From Nitrospirillum sp034653355 (lineage in GTDB: Bacteria > Pseudomonadota > Alphaproteobacteria > Azospirillales > Azospirillaceae), in the NCBI RefSeq assembly GCF_034653355.1, contig NZ_JAYEER010000003.1, forward strand, positions 806,001-870,000: a DNA stretch of 64,000 bases, written 5' to 3'. The notes under the pieces are model-generated. The model saw nothing but the letters and a program-made list of their open reading frames with translations, did not search any database and had not been told where the DNA came from. Below are positions 16,673-30,715 of the stretch, piece after piece. Every line of letters begins with the position of its first letter. Position 1 is the first letter of the stretch. Made by a program: the position numbers and the translations under genes.

Positions 16673-16767
16673 CGTTCCCCCAACCGCCGCCGAACGCGGT
16701 CATTCGGTCGCGCTATGCAAACATTTTGGTAAAAATTTTGACGCTTCCACAAATTTGAACCGTCCCG

Positions 16768-16801
16768 CCCCGGGCGTCGCCGCTATGCGGCGGCGTCGGG
16801 G
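16768..16801 (+). terminator. Possible hairpin terminator after the chemoreceptor gene
   Basis: GTCGCCGC-TAT-GCGGCGGC forms a GC-rich stem with a three-base loop, about 100 bases past the stop codon. It is not followed by a T-run, so termination is only suggested. The AT-rich stretch just before it (16715-16760) may instead hold the promoter of the next gene. Confidence 0.3.
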
Positions 16802-16948
16802 GTTGCCGGCTTTACCTGCGCGCGAGGGCGCATTACCAGGGAGGGACAAACGTTAAGCCGCCATCGCGTATCCCGGAACCAACCGGGGTGAAGACGGGCC
16901 GGTGCCGGGGGCGCCGGGATGGGCCAGGATTAGAGGGGGCGTACAGCC

Positions 16949-17563
16949 ATGCAGATCGTCAGCGCCACCGACCGCCGGCGGCAAATGCCCATGGGCGACC
17001 GCATCCGCGCGCGGCGCAAGGCGCTGGGCCTGACCCTGCAGCAGGTGGCCGAGCGCTCCGGCCTGTCCGCCCCCTTCATCAGCCAGGCGGAACGGGATTT
17101 GAGCGTGCCCTCGCTGGTGTCGCTGCTGGCCCTGGCCGACGCCCTGACGGTGGACTTGAGCTATTTCATGGAGGTGCCGGACGGCGGCGCCATCGTCCAC
17201 CGCGCGGCCAAGCCCCGGCGCATCGAGGTCGACAGCCCGGTGGACTACGTCGACTTGGCCAGCGACCTGGCGGACCGCAAGCTGGACATCATCCTGATGC
17301 GGGTGCCGCCGGGCCATGCCTTCCCCACCGACCAGCGCAACGGTGAGGACTTCCTCTATGTCGTGGAGGGGGAGATGACGGGCACGGTGGGCAAAACCAA
17401 GGCCAAGCTGGGCGCCGGCGACAGCCTGCATTTCGATAGCCTGCAGCCGCACAGCGCCCGCAACGCCTCCGACCAGGACGTGGTGCTGCTGTACGTCGGC
17501 ACCCCCTCGATCTTTCGCAAATCGACCGAAGGCGTCATTGAGGTCGGCGAGGCGGATGTTTGA
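16949..17563 (+). CDS. XRE-family regulator with cupin domain
   Basis: A 204-residue regulator. Residues 15-70 form an XRE helix-turn-helix (RIRARRKALGLTLQQVAERS, SAPFISQAERDLSVPSLVSL), and residues 120-190 form a cupin_2 barrel (GEDFLYVVEGEMTGTVG, LGAGDSLHFDSLQPHSARN). This class (PuuR/ClcR-like) usually senses a small metabolite with the cupin and represses a nearby catabolic gene. AGAGGGGG precedes the ATG. The next gene in the same direction is a secreted prolyl oligopeptidase starting 149 bases later, a possible but unproven target. Confidence 0.87.
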   Translation: MQIVSATDRRRQMPMGDRIRARRKALGLTLQQVAERSGLSAPFISQAERDLSVPSLVSLLALADALTVDLSYFMEVPDGGAIVHRAAKPRRIEVDSPVDYVDLASDLADRKLDIILMRVPPGHAFPTDQRNGEDFLYVVEGEMTGTVGKTKAKLGAGDSLHFDSLQPHSARNASDQDVVLLYVGTPSIFRKSTEGVIEVGEADV

Positions 17564-17712
17564 GGTTCCCATCGGGATCACCTCGTCTGGCCGCCTCCAT
17601 TTGTCCTAAGCAGCATATTGCATCCGGCCCCGTCCTGACCCACTACTAAGGGCAACAGAGACGGGCGGGGGCGATCCGTGGCAGCGGACGACCGTCCTCA
17701 TGGATGGGGTTC

Positions 17713-19842
17713 ATGAAAAACACGATCAGCACGCTTCTGCTGTCGCTCGGCCTGATGCTGGGCGCGACGGCCGCCTTCGCCGATTCCACGCCTGCGACAC
17801 AGGCCACCGGCATTCCGGAGGATAGCCGGGCGTGGATGGAGGATATGAACAACGCCGACGCCCTGGCCTGGGCCAAGGCGGAGACGGACCGCTCGACGGC
17901 GGTGCTGCAGGCCGACCCGCGCTATCCCGCCCTGCTGGCGGAGGCGACGGCGATCGCCGAAAGCAAGGACCGCGTGCCGGGCGTCAGCTTCCGCGGCGAC
18001 GCCGTCTATAATTTCTGGCAGGACGCAGACCACGTCCAGGGCCTGTGGCGCACCACCACCCTGGCCAGCTTCGCCAAGGCCAAGCCCGACTGGCAGCCCG
18101 TGCTGGACGTCGACGCCCTGGCCAAGGCCGAGGGCGTGAAGTGGGTGTTCAAGGGCACCGACTGCGACGAGGAAACCCGCCACCACTGCGTCGTCCACCT
18201 GTCCAACGGCGGTGAGGACGCGGTCACGATCCGGGAGTTCGACATGAAGACGCGGGCCTTCGTGCCCGACGGCTTCGCCCTGCCGCGTGGTAAGCAGAAT
18301 GTCGCCTGGGCCGATACCGGGACCCTGCTGGTGGCGCGCGACTGGGGGGCCGGCACCATGAGCGGCGCGGGTTATCCCCTGGTCGTCAAGACGCTGAAGC
18401 GCGGGCAGCCGCTGGACCAGGCGCAGGAGGTGTTCCGGGGCCAGGCTGGCGACATGTCGGTTGGGCCGGAAACCATGCGGGATGCCCAGGGCCACCAGGC
18501 CACCCTCATCATCCGCAACCTCAGCTTCTTCGAAGTGGAGACCTACCTGCTGGTGGGTGGCCAGCCGAAGCGCCTGGCCCTGCCGCTGAAGGCCCGTGTG
18601 CATGGCATCCACGACGGCCAGCTGATCGTGGAGGTGAAACAGGACTGGAACGCGGGTGGCGTCGCCGTTTCCCAGGGCTCCGTCGTGGCGCTGGATCTGA
18701 CGGCGGCCACGGCCGATCCGGACCATTTGCATCCCGTGCCGGTCTACACGCCGACCTCGCGCGAAGGCCTGAATGGCCTGGACTTCACCAGACACCACCT
18801 GTTGATCAGCCTGACCGACAACGTGAAGGGCCGCGTCTACGTGGCCGACCGCAACGCGGACGGCAGCTGGCGGCGCGCGCGGTTGCAGTTGCCGGACAAC
18901 GCCAACATCACCGTCACGGGCGCGGACCGCGAGCATGACCGCGCCTTCGTCACCGTGGCCGGCTTCCTGGAACCGCTGACCCTGTCGCTGGTCGACACCA
19001 ACACCGGGGCGGTGGAAAGGCTGAAGTCCACGCCGCCGCAGTTCGACGCGTCCAAGGCGGTGGTGGAGCAACGCGAGGCCGTGTCCAGCGACGGCACCCG
19101 CGTGCCCTACTTTGTCGTGCGGCCCCGCGACGTGCCCTTCGACGGGTCCACCCCGACCATGCTGTACGCCTATGGCGGGTTCGAGGTGCCGATGCTGCCC
19201 CGCTATCTGGGCGCCACCGGCAAGCTGTGGCTGGAACGCGGCGGCGCCTATGTGCTGGCCAACATCCGGGGCGGCGGCGAATTCGGCCCCGCCTGGCATG
19301 AGGCTGGCCTGAAGACCAAGCGCCAGGCCATCTATGACGACTTCGTGGCCGTGGCCCGCGACCTGATCGCTACCAAGCTGACCAGCACCCGCCGGCTGGG
19401 CATCGAGGGCGGGTCCAACGGCGGCCTGCTGATGGGCGTGCAGTTCACCCAGCATCCGGAATTGTGGCGCGCCGTCGTCATCCAGGTGCCGCTGCTGGAC
19501 ATGCTGCGCTTTCCCGTGATTGGCGCCGGCGCCTCATGGATGGGGGAATATGGCGACCCGGCGGTGCCGGAGGAGCGGGCCTTCCTGGCCGGCATCTCGC
19601 CCTACCATAACCTCAAGGCAGGGGTGACCTATCCGGAACCCTTGTTCGTCACCTCGGCCAAGGACGACCGGGTCAATCCCGGCCACGCCCGCAAAATGGC
19701 GGCCAAAATGAAGGAGATGGGCCTCCCCTATCTCTATTACGAGAACACCGAGGGCGGCCACGCCGCCAGCGCCAACCTGAAGGAAACCGCCCGCCGGCAA
19801 GCGCTGGAGTTCACCTACCTTTTACGGAAACTCAAGGATTAG
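17713..19842 (+). CDS. Prolyl oligopeptidase-family serine peptidase, secreted (S9A)
   Basis: A 709-residue S9 peptidase that would cut short peptides after proline or a related residue. It opens with a Sec signal peptide (MKNTISTLLLSLGLMLGATA, cleavage near AFA-D), so it acts in the periplasm. The N-terminal beta-propeller spans roughly 80-430. The alpha/beta-hydrolase domain has S568 in GGSNGG, D652 in KDDRVNPGHA and H683 in EGGHA, a complete triad. ANIRGGGEFGPAWHEAG and MLYAYGGFE are classic S9A segments. The ATG at 17713 is preferred over 17704 because of the MKN-type signal sequence. It is followed by a paralogue, so the two are a tandem duplication. Confidence 0.88.
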   Translation: MKNTISTLLLSLGLMLGATAAFADSTPATQATGIPEDSRAWMEDMNNADALAWAKAETDRSTAVLQADPRYPALLAEATAIAESKDRVPGVSFRGDAVYNFWQDADHVQGLWRTTTLASFAKAKPDWQPVLDVDALAKAEGVKWVFKGTDCDEETRHHCVVHLSNGGEDAVTIREFDMKTRAFVPDGFALPRGKQNVAWADTGTLLVARDWGAGTMSGAGYPLVVKTLKRGQPLDQAQEVFRGQAGDMSVGPETMRDAQGHQATLIIRNLSFFEVETYLLVGGQPKRLALPLKARVHGIHDGQLIVEVKQDWNAGGVAVSQGSVVALDLTAATADPDHLHPVPVYTPTSREGLNGLDFTRHHLLISLTDNVKGRVYVADRNADGSWRRARLQLPDNANITVTGADREHDRAFVTVAGFLEPLTLSLVDTNTGAVERLKSTPPQFDASKAVVEQREAVSSDGTRVPYFVVRPRDVPFDGSTPTMLYAYGGFEVPMLPRYLGATGKLWLERGGAYVLANIRGGGEFGPAWHEAGLKTKRQAIYDDFVAVARDLIATKLTSTRRLGIEGGSNGGLLMGVQFTQHPELWRAVVIQVPLLDMLRFPVIGAGASWMGEYGDPAVPEERAFLAGISPYHNLKAGVTYPEPLFVTSAKDDRVNPGHARKMAAKMKEMGLPYLYYENTEGGHAASANLKETARRQALEFTYLLRKLKD

Positions 19843-19959
19843 GGGTCAATCCTGGAACGGGGGCGGATGTTTCCTGCCTCCGTTCCGCCGCCCTCCTCGA
19901 CGCCGGCCGCCGCCGCCGCCCGGGGATGGGTCCCGATCCGCCGAGGCTGTCGCGTCCCC

Positions 19960-22125
19960 ATGCCGTCCCTTTCTTTCCGTGTCCTTCCGGCTCTGCTCTT
20001 GGCGCTGTCGCTGGCGGCGTGCGCCCAGAACCCTTCTATCGAGCAGGCGCCCCCGCTGTCGGGCCTGTCCTCCACCTACACCGACCCCTACGCCTGGCTG
20101 GAAAGCCCGGACTCGCCCGAGGCGTTGGCCTGGGTGGCGCGGCAGGACCAGCGCACACTGGCGGAACTGACGCGGGACGCGCCCCTGTCCGACTTCATCA
20201 CCACGGCCACCCTGCTGGCGCATGAGGCGTCGGAAGAGGGCGGCGGCGGCGCGCTGCCGTCGGGCGGTGCGGTCGACGGCAAGGATCCGGCCGTCACCAC
20301 CATCGACGGCGTGCGCCATGTCTATGCCGGCTCCAACTGTTATGGCACGGTCGACCCCGATGCGCCTCCCCCTGCCGCGGACGCCGATCCAGTGGTCTTG
20401 GGCCGCACCTGCCTGGTGTCGTTGTCGCGCACGGGCGAGGACGCGGTGGAGGTGCGCGAGTACGATCCCGTGGCCAAGGCCTATGTGCCCGGCGGCTTCC
20501 ACCTGCCTTACGCCAAACAGACCGTGGTCTGGCTGGACCACGACACCCTGCTGGTCGCCCGGGGCTGGGACTTGGGGGACACGGCGCTGACCCGGTCCGG
20601 CTACCCCTACGTGGTCAAGGTGGTACGGCGCGGCCAACCACTGGACCAGGCGCATGAGATTTTCCGGGGCCGCGTCACCGACACGTCCGTCAGTCCCGCC
20701 GTTTTCCGCGACCGCCAGGGCCACCGCGCCATCGTGCTGGTGCGCCGTCCCAGCTATTTCACCACCGAACACTATCTGGTCGAAGGCCGCCACACCCTGA
20801 AGCTGGGCCTGCCGCCGCTGGCCGAACTGGCCGTGCTGGCCAACGGTCAGCTGGTGGTCAAGCTGGGTCAGGATTGGCAGACGGTCAGCGGCCGCACCTA
20901 CCCCGCCGGGTCCTACGTCTCGGTGGATCTGGACGCCGCCCGCCATGATCCGGCCAAGCTGAAGGCGTCCCCCGTCTACCTGCCCGGCCCGCGCGAGGCC
21001 GTGACCAACCTGGTGAAGGCCAAGTCGCATCTGGTGGTCACCAGTGACGAGAACGTGCGCGGCCGCCTGACCGTGCTGACCCGGGCGGATGGCGCCTGGA
21101 AGACGGCCCGTGTCGACCTGCCCGACATGTCGGCCGTCAGCATCAAGTCCAGCAGCGAGGACAAGGACAAGGTCACCGTGACCGTGGCCGGTTTCCTGAC
21201 GCCGCAGGCGGTATGGAGCGTGGACCTGGACAGTGGCGCCGCCAGCCTGGTCAAGGCCGGCACCCCTGGTTTCGACGCCAGCCCCTACACCGTGGACCAA
21301 TGGGAGGCCCTCTCCACCGACGGCACCGCCATCCCCTACTTCATCGTCCACCGCAAGGACATGGCTCTCAGCGGCGACAACCCCACCCTGCTGACGGCTT
21401 ACGGCGGTTTCAACCTGTCCCGCCTGCCCACATATTCCGCCACCATCGGCAAGCTGTGGCTGGATCGCGGCGGCGTCTATGTCGTCGCCAACATCCGGGG
21501 CGGCGGCGAGTTCGGTCCCGCTTGGCATGAGGCGGCGTTGAAGACCCACCGGCAGAAGTCCTTCGACGACTTCACCGCCGTGGCGCGGGACCTGATCCAC
21601 CGCCAGGTGACCCGACCGGCGCGGCTGGGCATCAGCGGCGGGTCCAACGGCGGCCTGCTGATGGGTGTGGCGCTGACCCAGCATCCCGACCTGTGGGGGG
21701 CCGTCGCCATCAAGGTGCCGCTCCTGGACATGCTGCGCTATGAGGCCATCGCCGCCGGATCCTCCTGGGTGGCGGAATACGGCAGCGTCTCGGTGCCGGA
21801 AGAAAGGGCGTTCCTGGCCAGCATCTCCCCCTACCAGCGGCTGGACCCCACGCGCACCTACCCGGAAACCCTGATCATGACGGCCACCCACGACGACCGC
21901 GTGGGCCCCGGCCACGCCCGCAAGTTCGCCGCCCGGATGGAGGCGTTGGGCAAGCCCGTGCTGTTCTACGAGAGTGACGAGGGCGGGCACGGCACGCGCG
22001 GCCTGGACGATGCCGCCCGCGCCCGGGGTCCCGCCCTGGAATTGGCCTATTTCGCCTCGCGCCTCATGCCGCGGCGCGCCGATCGTCCCGTCGGCGGCCA
22101 GGTGGTGGCGGGGGCCGCCAATTAA
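19960..22125 (+). CDS. Prolyl oligopeptidase-family serine peptidase, putative lipoprotein (S9A)
   Basis: A 721-residue paralogue of the preceding gene. The start at 19960 gives a lipoprotein signal (FRVLPALLLALSLAAC, lipobox L-A-A-C), so the enzyme is probably membrane-anchored in the periplasm. Catalytic residues are S562 (GGSNGG), D646 (THDDRVGPGHA) and H677 (EGGHG). TDPYAWLESPDSPEALAWV at the N terminus is the usual entry motif of the family. It follows the first peptidase by 117 bases in the same direction. Divergence is clear outside the catalytic half, so substrate preferences may differ. Confidence 0.88.
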   Translation: MPSLSFRVLPALLLALSLAACAQNPSIEQAPPLSGLSSTYTDPYAWLESPDSPEALAWVARQDQRTLAELTRDAPLSDFITTATLLAHEASEEGGGGALPSGGAVDGKDPAVTTIDGVRHVYAGSNCYGTVDPDAPPPAADADPVVLGRTCLVSLSRTGEDAVEVREYDPVAKAYVPGGFHLPYAKQTVVWLDHDTLLVARGWDLGDTALTRSGYPYVVKVVRRGQPLDQAHEIFRGRVTDTSVSPAVFRDRQGHRAIVLVRRPSYFTTEHYLVEGRHTLKLGLPPLAELAVLANGQLVVKLGQDWQTVSGRTYPAGSYVSVDLDAARHDPAKLKASPVYLPGPREAVTNLVKAKSHLVVTSDENVRGRLTVLTRADGAWKTARVDLPDMSAVSIKSSSEDKDKVTVTVAGFLTPQAVWSVDLDSGAASLVKAGTPGFDASPYTVDQWEALSTDGTAIPYFIVHRKDMALSGDNPTLLTAYGGFNLSRLPTYSATIGKLWLDRGGVYVVANIRGGGEFGPAWHEAALKTHRQKSFDDFTAVARDLIHRQVTRPARLGISGGSNGGLLMGVALTQHPDLWGAVAIKVPLLDMLRYEAIAAGSSWVAEYGSVSVPEERAFLASISPYQRLDPTRTYPETLIMTATHDDRVGPGHARKFAARMEALGKPVLFYESDEGGHGTRGLDDAARARGPALELAYFASRLMPRRADRPVGGQVVAGAAN

Positions 22126-22213
22126 GAATCACATCCAATAACGCCATCTGCGTGGCTTCTCCGTCCGCGTCCTGGACGGACGCGCCATCCGGATGCGACA
22201 AAGGTGCCCTGGC

Positions 22214-26527
<4,314 letters not shown>

Positions 26528-26553
26528 CCCGGCAGGATGTCGGCGGAAGAAGC

Positions 26554-26940
26554 ATGAGCAAGGGCGCGATCGTGTTCGCGGAGGATGAACCCGGGCTGCG
26601 GGCCCTGATCGGAGCCCTGCTGAAGGCCGGCGGCTACACGCCGGTGCCCGTGTCCGACGGGGCCCAATGCCTGCGGATGTTGAGCCAGGTGCAACCGCGC
26701 GCCCTGCTGCTGGACATCACCATGCCCACGCTGGACGGTTTGCAGACGCTGAAAGCCGTGCGGGGCAGCCACGCCCTGTCCATGGTGCCCGTCATCATGG
26801 TCACCAGCCACGCCGAGGCCGAGGTGCTGCAGGAGGCGCTGCGCAACGGGGCCGCCGGCGTCATCCTGAAACCCTTCAAGGCCGAGGAATTCATCCCCCG
26901 CATGGAACGCTGCATCGCCCAGGCGCGCGGGCGGCGATAG
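26554..26940 (+). CDS. Single-domain response regulator (CheY-like)
   Basis: A 128-residue stand-alone receiver domain: acidic pocket in FAEDEPGLR, phospho-acceptor D54 in LLLDITMPTLDG, T/S in VIMVTSHAEAEV and K in VILKPFKAEEF. There is no output domain, so it acts by protein contact or as a phosphorelay carrier. GGAAGAAG precedes the ATG, and the gene starts 26 bases after the hybrid kinase with Hpt, which is its likely phosphodonor. Confidence 0.9.
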   Translation: MSKGAIVFAEDEPGLRALIGALLKAGGYTPVPVSDGAQCLRMLSQVQPRALLLDITMPTLDGLQTLKAVRGSHALSMVPVIMVTSHAEAEVLQEALRNGAAGVILKPFKAEEFIPRMERCIAQARGRR

Positions 26941-27016
26941 GCTGTGGCTTGGGGGCCGTGGATTGGTACAGTGTCGCCGATGCGTCGGCGATGGATGAAG
27001 GCAGGAGATGAGCGTG

Positions 27017-28249
27017 ATGGCAGGGGCACAGGCGACAACCGCGTTGGATGAGGCGGCGATCGGCCGCTGGCGGGACCGCATACGCCAGACCACCTTCGCC
27101 AACTATCATTTCGAGATGGGCATCGCCCTGCTGATGGGCGGCGACGCCCAGGCGGCCCACGGCGCCCTGCAGCGGGCCGCGGAAATCCAGCCGGATCTGG
27201 CCATCCTCTACCCCTTGCTGGTGCTGGCGGAGGAACGCCTGGGCCAGGCCGAGGCCGCGCGGCAGCGGCAGGCCGATCTGCAAGCCCGCGCCCCGGCCCT
27301 ATGGCTGGACGGCTGCGCCAACCTGTCCGCCCGCCTGCTGAAGGACGGCAAGGCGGACGGTGTGGACTGGGCCCGCCGCTTCGTGGATCTGGCGCCGGCC
27401 ACCGACATCCGCGTGCCGGCCCTGGCCGGCCTGGCCGCCCATGTCGAGGGGCGCGTCGCCGACGCGCTGGCCGCCTGGGCGCATACCCTGACGGTGACCA
27501 ACGACATCCCGGCCAGTTCGGCCGACGAACTGGCAAGCGCCCTGGCCGACATATCCAACACCCTCTTCGCCCAGTGGCAGGACGATCAGGTGCGGCGGAC
27601 GGAACTGGCGCTGGCGGCGGCGCGCGTCGCCAGCCGGCTGGTGCCGACCCGCCAGGACTTGCGCTTCCAGATCATCCGCTGCCTGGTGCGGCTGGTGCGT
27701 CCGCAGGAGGCGGCGCCCGAGATCGAGGGCTATGTCGCCCTGGTGGGCGCGGGGGCTGCGGACGACAAGAACCTGCTGCTGCAGTGGGGCATGCGCGACC
27801 TGGAGGCCGGCGACTTGGCGGCGGCGGAAGGGCATTTCAGCCGCTGCGCCCAGGTCGACACCGGCTGGGCCTTGCCGGAAAGCCATCGCGCCCTGGTGGC
27901 GTTGCGCCGGGGCGACACGACCCAGGCGGCGGCGCACGCCCAGGCGGGCTGCGCGCGCGAACCACGCAACTATTTCGCCAATCAGTGCCGCGGCCTGGTC
28001 GAGTTCGAGACGGGAGCTCTGACCCAAGCCGTCGCCAGCCTGAAGCAGGCCAGCGCCCAGGCGCCCAACCAGCCGCTGGCCAAGCTGCTGCTGGCCATGG
28101 TGCTGGATGGGGCGGGGCAGGGGACCGAGGCTTTGGGCGCCTACCGCGAGGCCGACGCGGAAGGGGGGCCGCTGATGTACCGCCAGCTGGCCCTCTATCC
28201 GCCAGCCTACCAGGACCGCTTGGCCAAGCTGGCGCAAAAGGCGGTCTGA
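27017..28249 (+). CDS. Tetratricopeptide-repeat protein
   Basis: A 410-residue soluble protein made of TPR-like helix pairs (FEMGIALLMGGDAQAAHGAL; LLQWGMRDLEAGDLAAAEGH; HRALVALRRGDTTQAAAHAQ; ACFxN-type ends such as EPRNYFANQCRGLVEFETGA). There is no signal peptide or catalytic domain. The ATG at 27017 is preferred because GGAG (27004-27007) sits 9 bases upstream, whereas it abuts the in-frame ATG at 27008. It is in line with the response regulator gene 76 bases upstream and converges with pseC. It is probably a scaffold; the partner is unknown. Confidence 0.8.
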   Translation: MAGAQATTALDEAAIGRWRDRIRQTTFANYHFEMGIALLMGGDAQAAHGALQRAAEIQPDLAILYPLLVLAEERLGQAEAARQRQADLQARAPALWLDGCANLSARLLKDGKADGVDWARRFVDLAPATDIRVPALAGLAAHVEGRVADALAAWAHTLTVTNDIPASSADELASALADISNTLFAQWQDDQVRRTELALAAARVASRLVPTRQDLRFQIIRCLVRLVRPQEAAPEIEGYVALVGAGAADDKNLLLQWGMRDLEAGDLAAAEGHFSRCAQVDTGWALPESHRALVALRRGDTTQAAAHAQAGCAREPRNYFANQCRGLVEFETGALTQAVASLKQASAQAPNQPLAKLLLAMVLDGAGQGTEALGAYREADAEGGPLMYRQLALYPPAYQDRLAKLAQKAV

Positions 28250-28283
28250 AGAACGGGGACCGTGGGTGGAGGCGGTGTGGGGC

Positions 28284-29546
28284 TCACGCCCCGGCCACCC
28301 GTTCCAGCGCGGCCACCACGCGGTCGACATCGCCGTCCGTCATGGCGGGGAACAGGGGCAGGGACAGGCAGGCCCCGTACCAGCCGTCGGCACCCGGCAG
28401 GTCCAGACGGCCATAGCGGGCGCGGTAATAGGGCTGGTGGTGCACCGGGATGTAATGCACCTGGCTGCCCACCCCCTGGACCCGCAGTTCCGCCATGACG
28501 GCGGCGCGGTCCTTGCCCAGGGTGGCGAAGTCGATCAGCACCACGTAAAGATGCCAGGCGGGCGCGCCTCCGCTACGTCCGGCATGCCGGACGAGGGGGG
28601 CCAGGCCCGCCAGGCGCTCGTCATAGCGCGCCACCATCTCCGCCCGGCGGCGCGCGAAGCGGTCCAGTTTGCCCAACTGGCTCAGGCCCAGGGCGGCGTG
28701 GATGTCGGTCAGGCGGTAGTTATACCCGGGGGCCGGCATCTCGTAATACCACGGGTTGGCGCCGCCGGCGGCGCCGAAGGCCGCCTCCTTGTCCTGGAAG
28801 GCCGCCGCATCGCGCACCATGCCGTGGCTGACGTCGCGTCGCAGGCTGCGCGCCAGGGCGTCGTCATTGGTGGTGATCATGCCGCCCTCGCCGGCGGCGA
28901 TGGTCTTCACCGGATGGAAGGAGAAGCAGGCCATGGCCGACCGGTCGCAGGCGCCGATGGCCACGGTGTCCCCATCCCCGTTGGCCCCACCCCCGTTGAC
29001 CCTGGCCCGGCCGGCGCGGCGGCTGCCCACGGCGTGGCAGGCGTCCTCGATGATCGCCAGGCCGCGCGCCTCGGCCAGGTCGGCCAGGGCGTCCATGTCC
29101 GCCGCCTGGCCCGCGAAGTGCACCGGCGCCAGGGCGCGTACCCGCCAGCCGGCGGCCTCGGCCCGGGCGATGGCGGCCTCGGCCGCCGCCCGGCCCATCA
29201 GGCCGGTTTCGGGATCGACGTCGGCGAAGGCCACCTCCGCCCCGCAATAGCGGGCGGCGTTGGCGGTGGCCAGGAAGGTGACGCTGGGCACCACCACGGC
29301 GTCGCCGGGTCCCAGGTTCAGCGCCATGCAGGCCAGGTGCAACGCGGCGGTGCCGTTGGCGCAGGCGATGGCGTGGCGGGCGCCGACGGTTTCGGCGAAG
29401 GCCCGCTCGAAACGGGTGACGGTGGGCCCCTGCGTCAGCCAGTCGCCACGCAGCACGGCCGTGACGGCGGCGATGTCATCCTCATCGATGGCCTGCCGGC
29501 CGTAAGGCAGATAGGGCGCGGAATGCGGAGGGTCACCAGCCATCAC
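28284..29546 (-). CDS. pseC: UDP-4-amino-4,6-dideoxy-N-acetyl-beta-L-altrosamine transaminase
   Basis: A 420-residue PLP enzyme of the DegT/DnrJ/EryC1 family. PseC aminates the 4-keto sugar made by PseB using glutamate. Motifs are LPYGRQAIDEDDIAAV and GDWLTQGPTV at the N terminus, CANGTAALHLA, DACHAVGS (Asp contacts PLP), the internal Lys in CFSFHPVKTIAAGEGG, and MPAPGYNYRLTDIHAALGLS. YRARYG near the end and the PseC-type order identify it over other aminotransferases. Its ATG overlaps the pseB stop (ATGA), so the two are translationally coupled. It converges with the TPR gene. Confidence 0.92.
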   Translation of the reverse strand: MMAGDPPHSAPYLPYGRQAIDEDDIAAVTAVLRGDWLTQGPTVTRFERAFAETVGARHAIACANGTAALHLACMALNLGPGDAVVVPSVTFLATANAARYCGAEVAFADVDPETGLMGRAAAEAAIARAEAAGWRVRALAPVHFAGQAADMDALADLAEARGLAIIEDACHAVGSRRAGRARVNGGGANGDGDTVAIGACDRSAMACFSFHPVKTIAAGEGGMITTNDDALARSLRRDVSHGMVRDAAAFQDKEAAFGAAGGANPWYYEMPAPGYNYRLTDIHAALGLSQLGKLDRFARRRAEMVARYDERLAGLAPLVRHAGRSGGAPAWHLYVVLIDFATLGKDRAAVMAELRVQGVGSQVHYIPVHHQPYYRARYGRLDLPGADGWYGACLSLPLFPAMTDGDVDRVVAALERVAGA

Positions 29547-30565
29547 GGCCTCTGCAGCAGCACGGCCAGGCGTTCAGGGGTCAGCCAGTCGGTATTGCTG
29601 TCGCTGCGGTAGCTGAAGCCGTCGGGCACCGCCTTGGCCCCCAGCTTGACATAGGCCTGCCGCGTCCACCAGTTGAAGGCCGGCTCGATGACGTAGCGGT
29701 CCTCCATCTCGAAGGTCTGGCGGCTGTCGTCCTCGGTGATCATCACCTCGTGCAGCTTCTCGCCAGGGCGGATGCCGATGACCTTGTGCGGCAGGTCCGG
29801 CGCCATGCAGCGGGCCAGGTCCCCCACCCGCATGCTGGGGATTTTGGGCACGTAGATCTCACCGCCCTGCATCAGGCCGAAGCAGGACGCCACGAACTCC
29901 ACCCCATGCTGCAGGGTGATCCAGAAGCGCGTCATGCGCTCATCCGTGATGGGCAGTTCCGCGGCGCCCTCGGCGATCAGCCGGCGGAACAGGGGGATGA
30001 CGCTGCCGCGCGACCCGACGACGTTGCCATAGCGCACCACGGCGAAGCGGGTGCCCACCGACCCCGACAGGTTGTTGGACGCGACGAAGATCTTGTCGGA
30101 GGCCAGCTTGCTGGCGCCATACAGGTTGATGGGGCTGGCGGCCTTGTCGGTGGACAGCGCGATGACCTTGCGCACCCCGGCGGCCAGGGCCGCGTGCACC
30201 ACGTTCTCCGCCCCATAGACGTTGGTGCGGATGCATTCGATGGGGTTGTATTCCGCCGTCGGCACGTGCTTCAGGGCGGCGGCGTGGATGCAGTACTCGA
30301 CCTCCCTCATGGCCATTTCCAGACGGGACCTGTCGCGCACGTCGCCGATGAAGAATCGCAGCACACCCTCATGGGCCACGCCCAGCTGCTGCTGCATCTC
30401 ATACTGTTTGAACTCATCGCGGGAGAAGATGATGATCCGGCGCGGCTTGGCGTGTTCCAGCAGATAGCGCACGAACTGGCGGCCGAAGGACCCGGTGCCG
30501 CCGGTGATCAGGATGGATGCGCCGTTGAAATCGGCCAGGGCCGATTTAAGGAACTTCGACGTCAT
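29543..30565 (-). CDS. pseB: UDP-N-acetylglucosamine 4,6-dehydratase (inverting)
   Basis: A 340-residue SDR-superfamily enzyme doing the first committed step to pseudaminic acid: removal of water from UDP-GlcNAc with inversion at C5. Motifs are ITGGTGSFGRQFVRYLL (NAD loop), FSRDEFKQYEMQQQ, FIGDVRDRSRL, HAAALKHVPTAEYNPIECIR, STDKAASPINLYGASKLASD (with the active-site D-K and Y-x3-K) and GSRGSVIPLF. FSRDE and the AALKHVP block are hallmarks of PseB. The ATG at 30565 is chosen by family length; the frame is open further upstream. It is first of a pseB-pseC operon and divergent from the giant TPR-glycosyltransferase gene. Confidence 0.94.
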   Translation of the reverse strand: MTSKFLKSALADFNGASILITGGTGSFGRQFVRYLLEHAKPRRIIIFSRDEFKQYEMQQQLGVAHEGVLRFFIGDVRDRSRLEMAMREVEYCIHAAALKHVPTAEYNPIECIRTNVYGAENVVHAALAAGVRKVIALSTDKAASPINLYGASKLASDKIFVASNNLSGSVGTRFAVVRYGNVVGSRGSVIPLFRRLIAEGAAELPITDERMTRFWITLQHGVEFVASCFGLMQGGEIYVPKIPSMRVGDLARCMAPDLPHKVIGIRPGEKLHEVMITEDDSRQTFEMEDRYVIEPAFNWWTRQAYVKLGAKAVPDGFSYRSDSNTDWLTPERLAVLLQRP

Positions 30566-30689
30566 GTCTGCCCCCGCCGCCGGTGGAACCGTCCCCCCGG
30601 CCTCAAAGATCACGGAGATCGCCCGGAGAGGACGGTCGCCGGATGGTCCGGGGAGTATAGCGCCAACACCGTCGCAAGTATCAACAATC

Positions 30690-30715
30690 TGTGTGGTTTA
30701 TGTAATCGCCACACA
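30690..30715. promoter_or_regulatory. Inverted repeat in the pseB / TPR-glycosyltransferase divergent promoter region
   Basis: TGTGTGG (30690-30696) and CCACACA (30709-30715) form a perfect 7-base dyad around a 12-base AT-rich spacer. It lies in the 246-base space between the two divergent genes, about 125 bases from pseB and 97 from the giant gene. It is a candidate operator for shared control; no regulator is identified. Confidence 0.4.
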
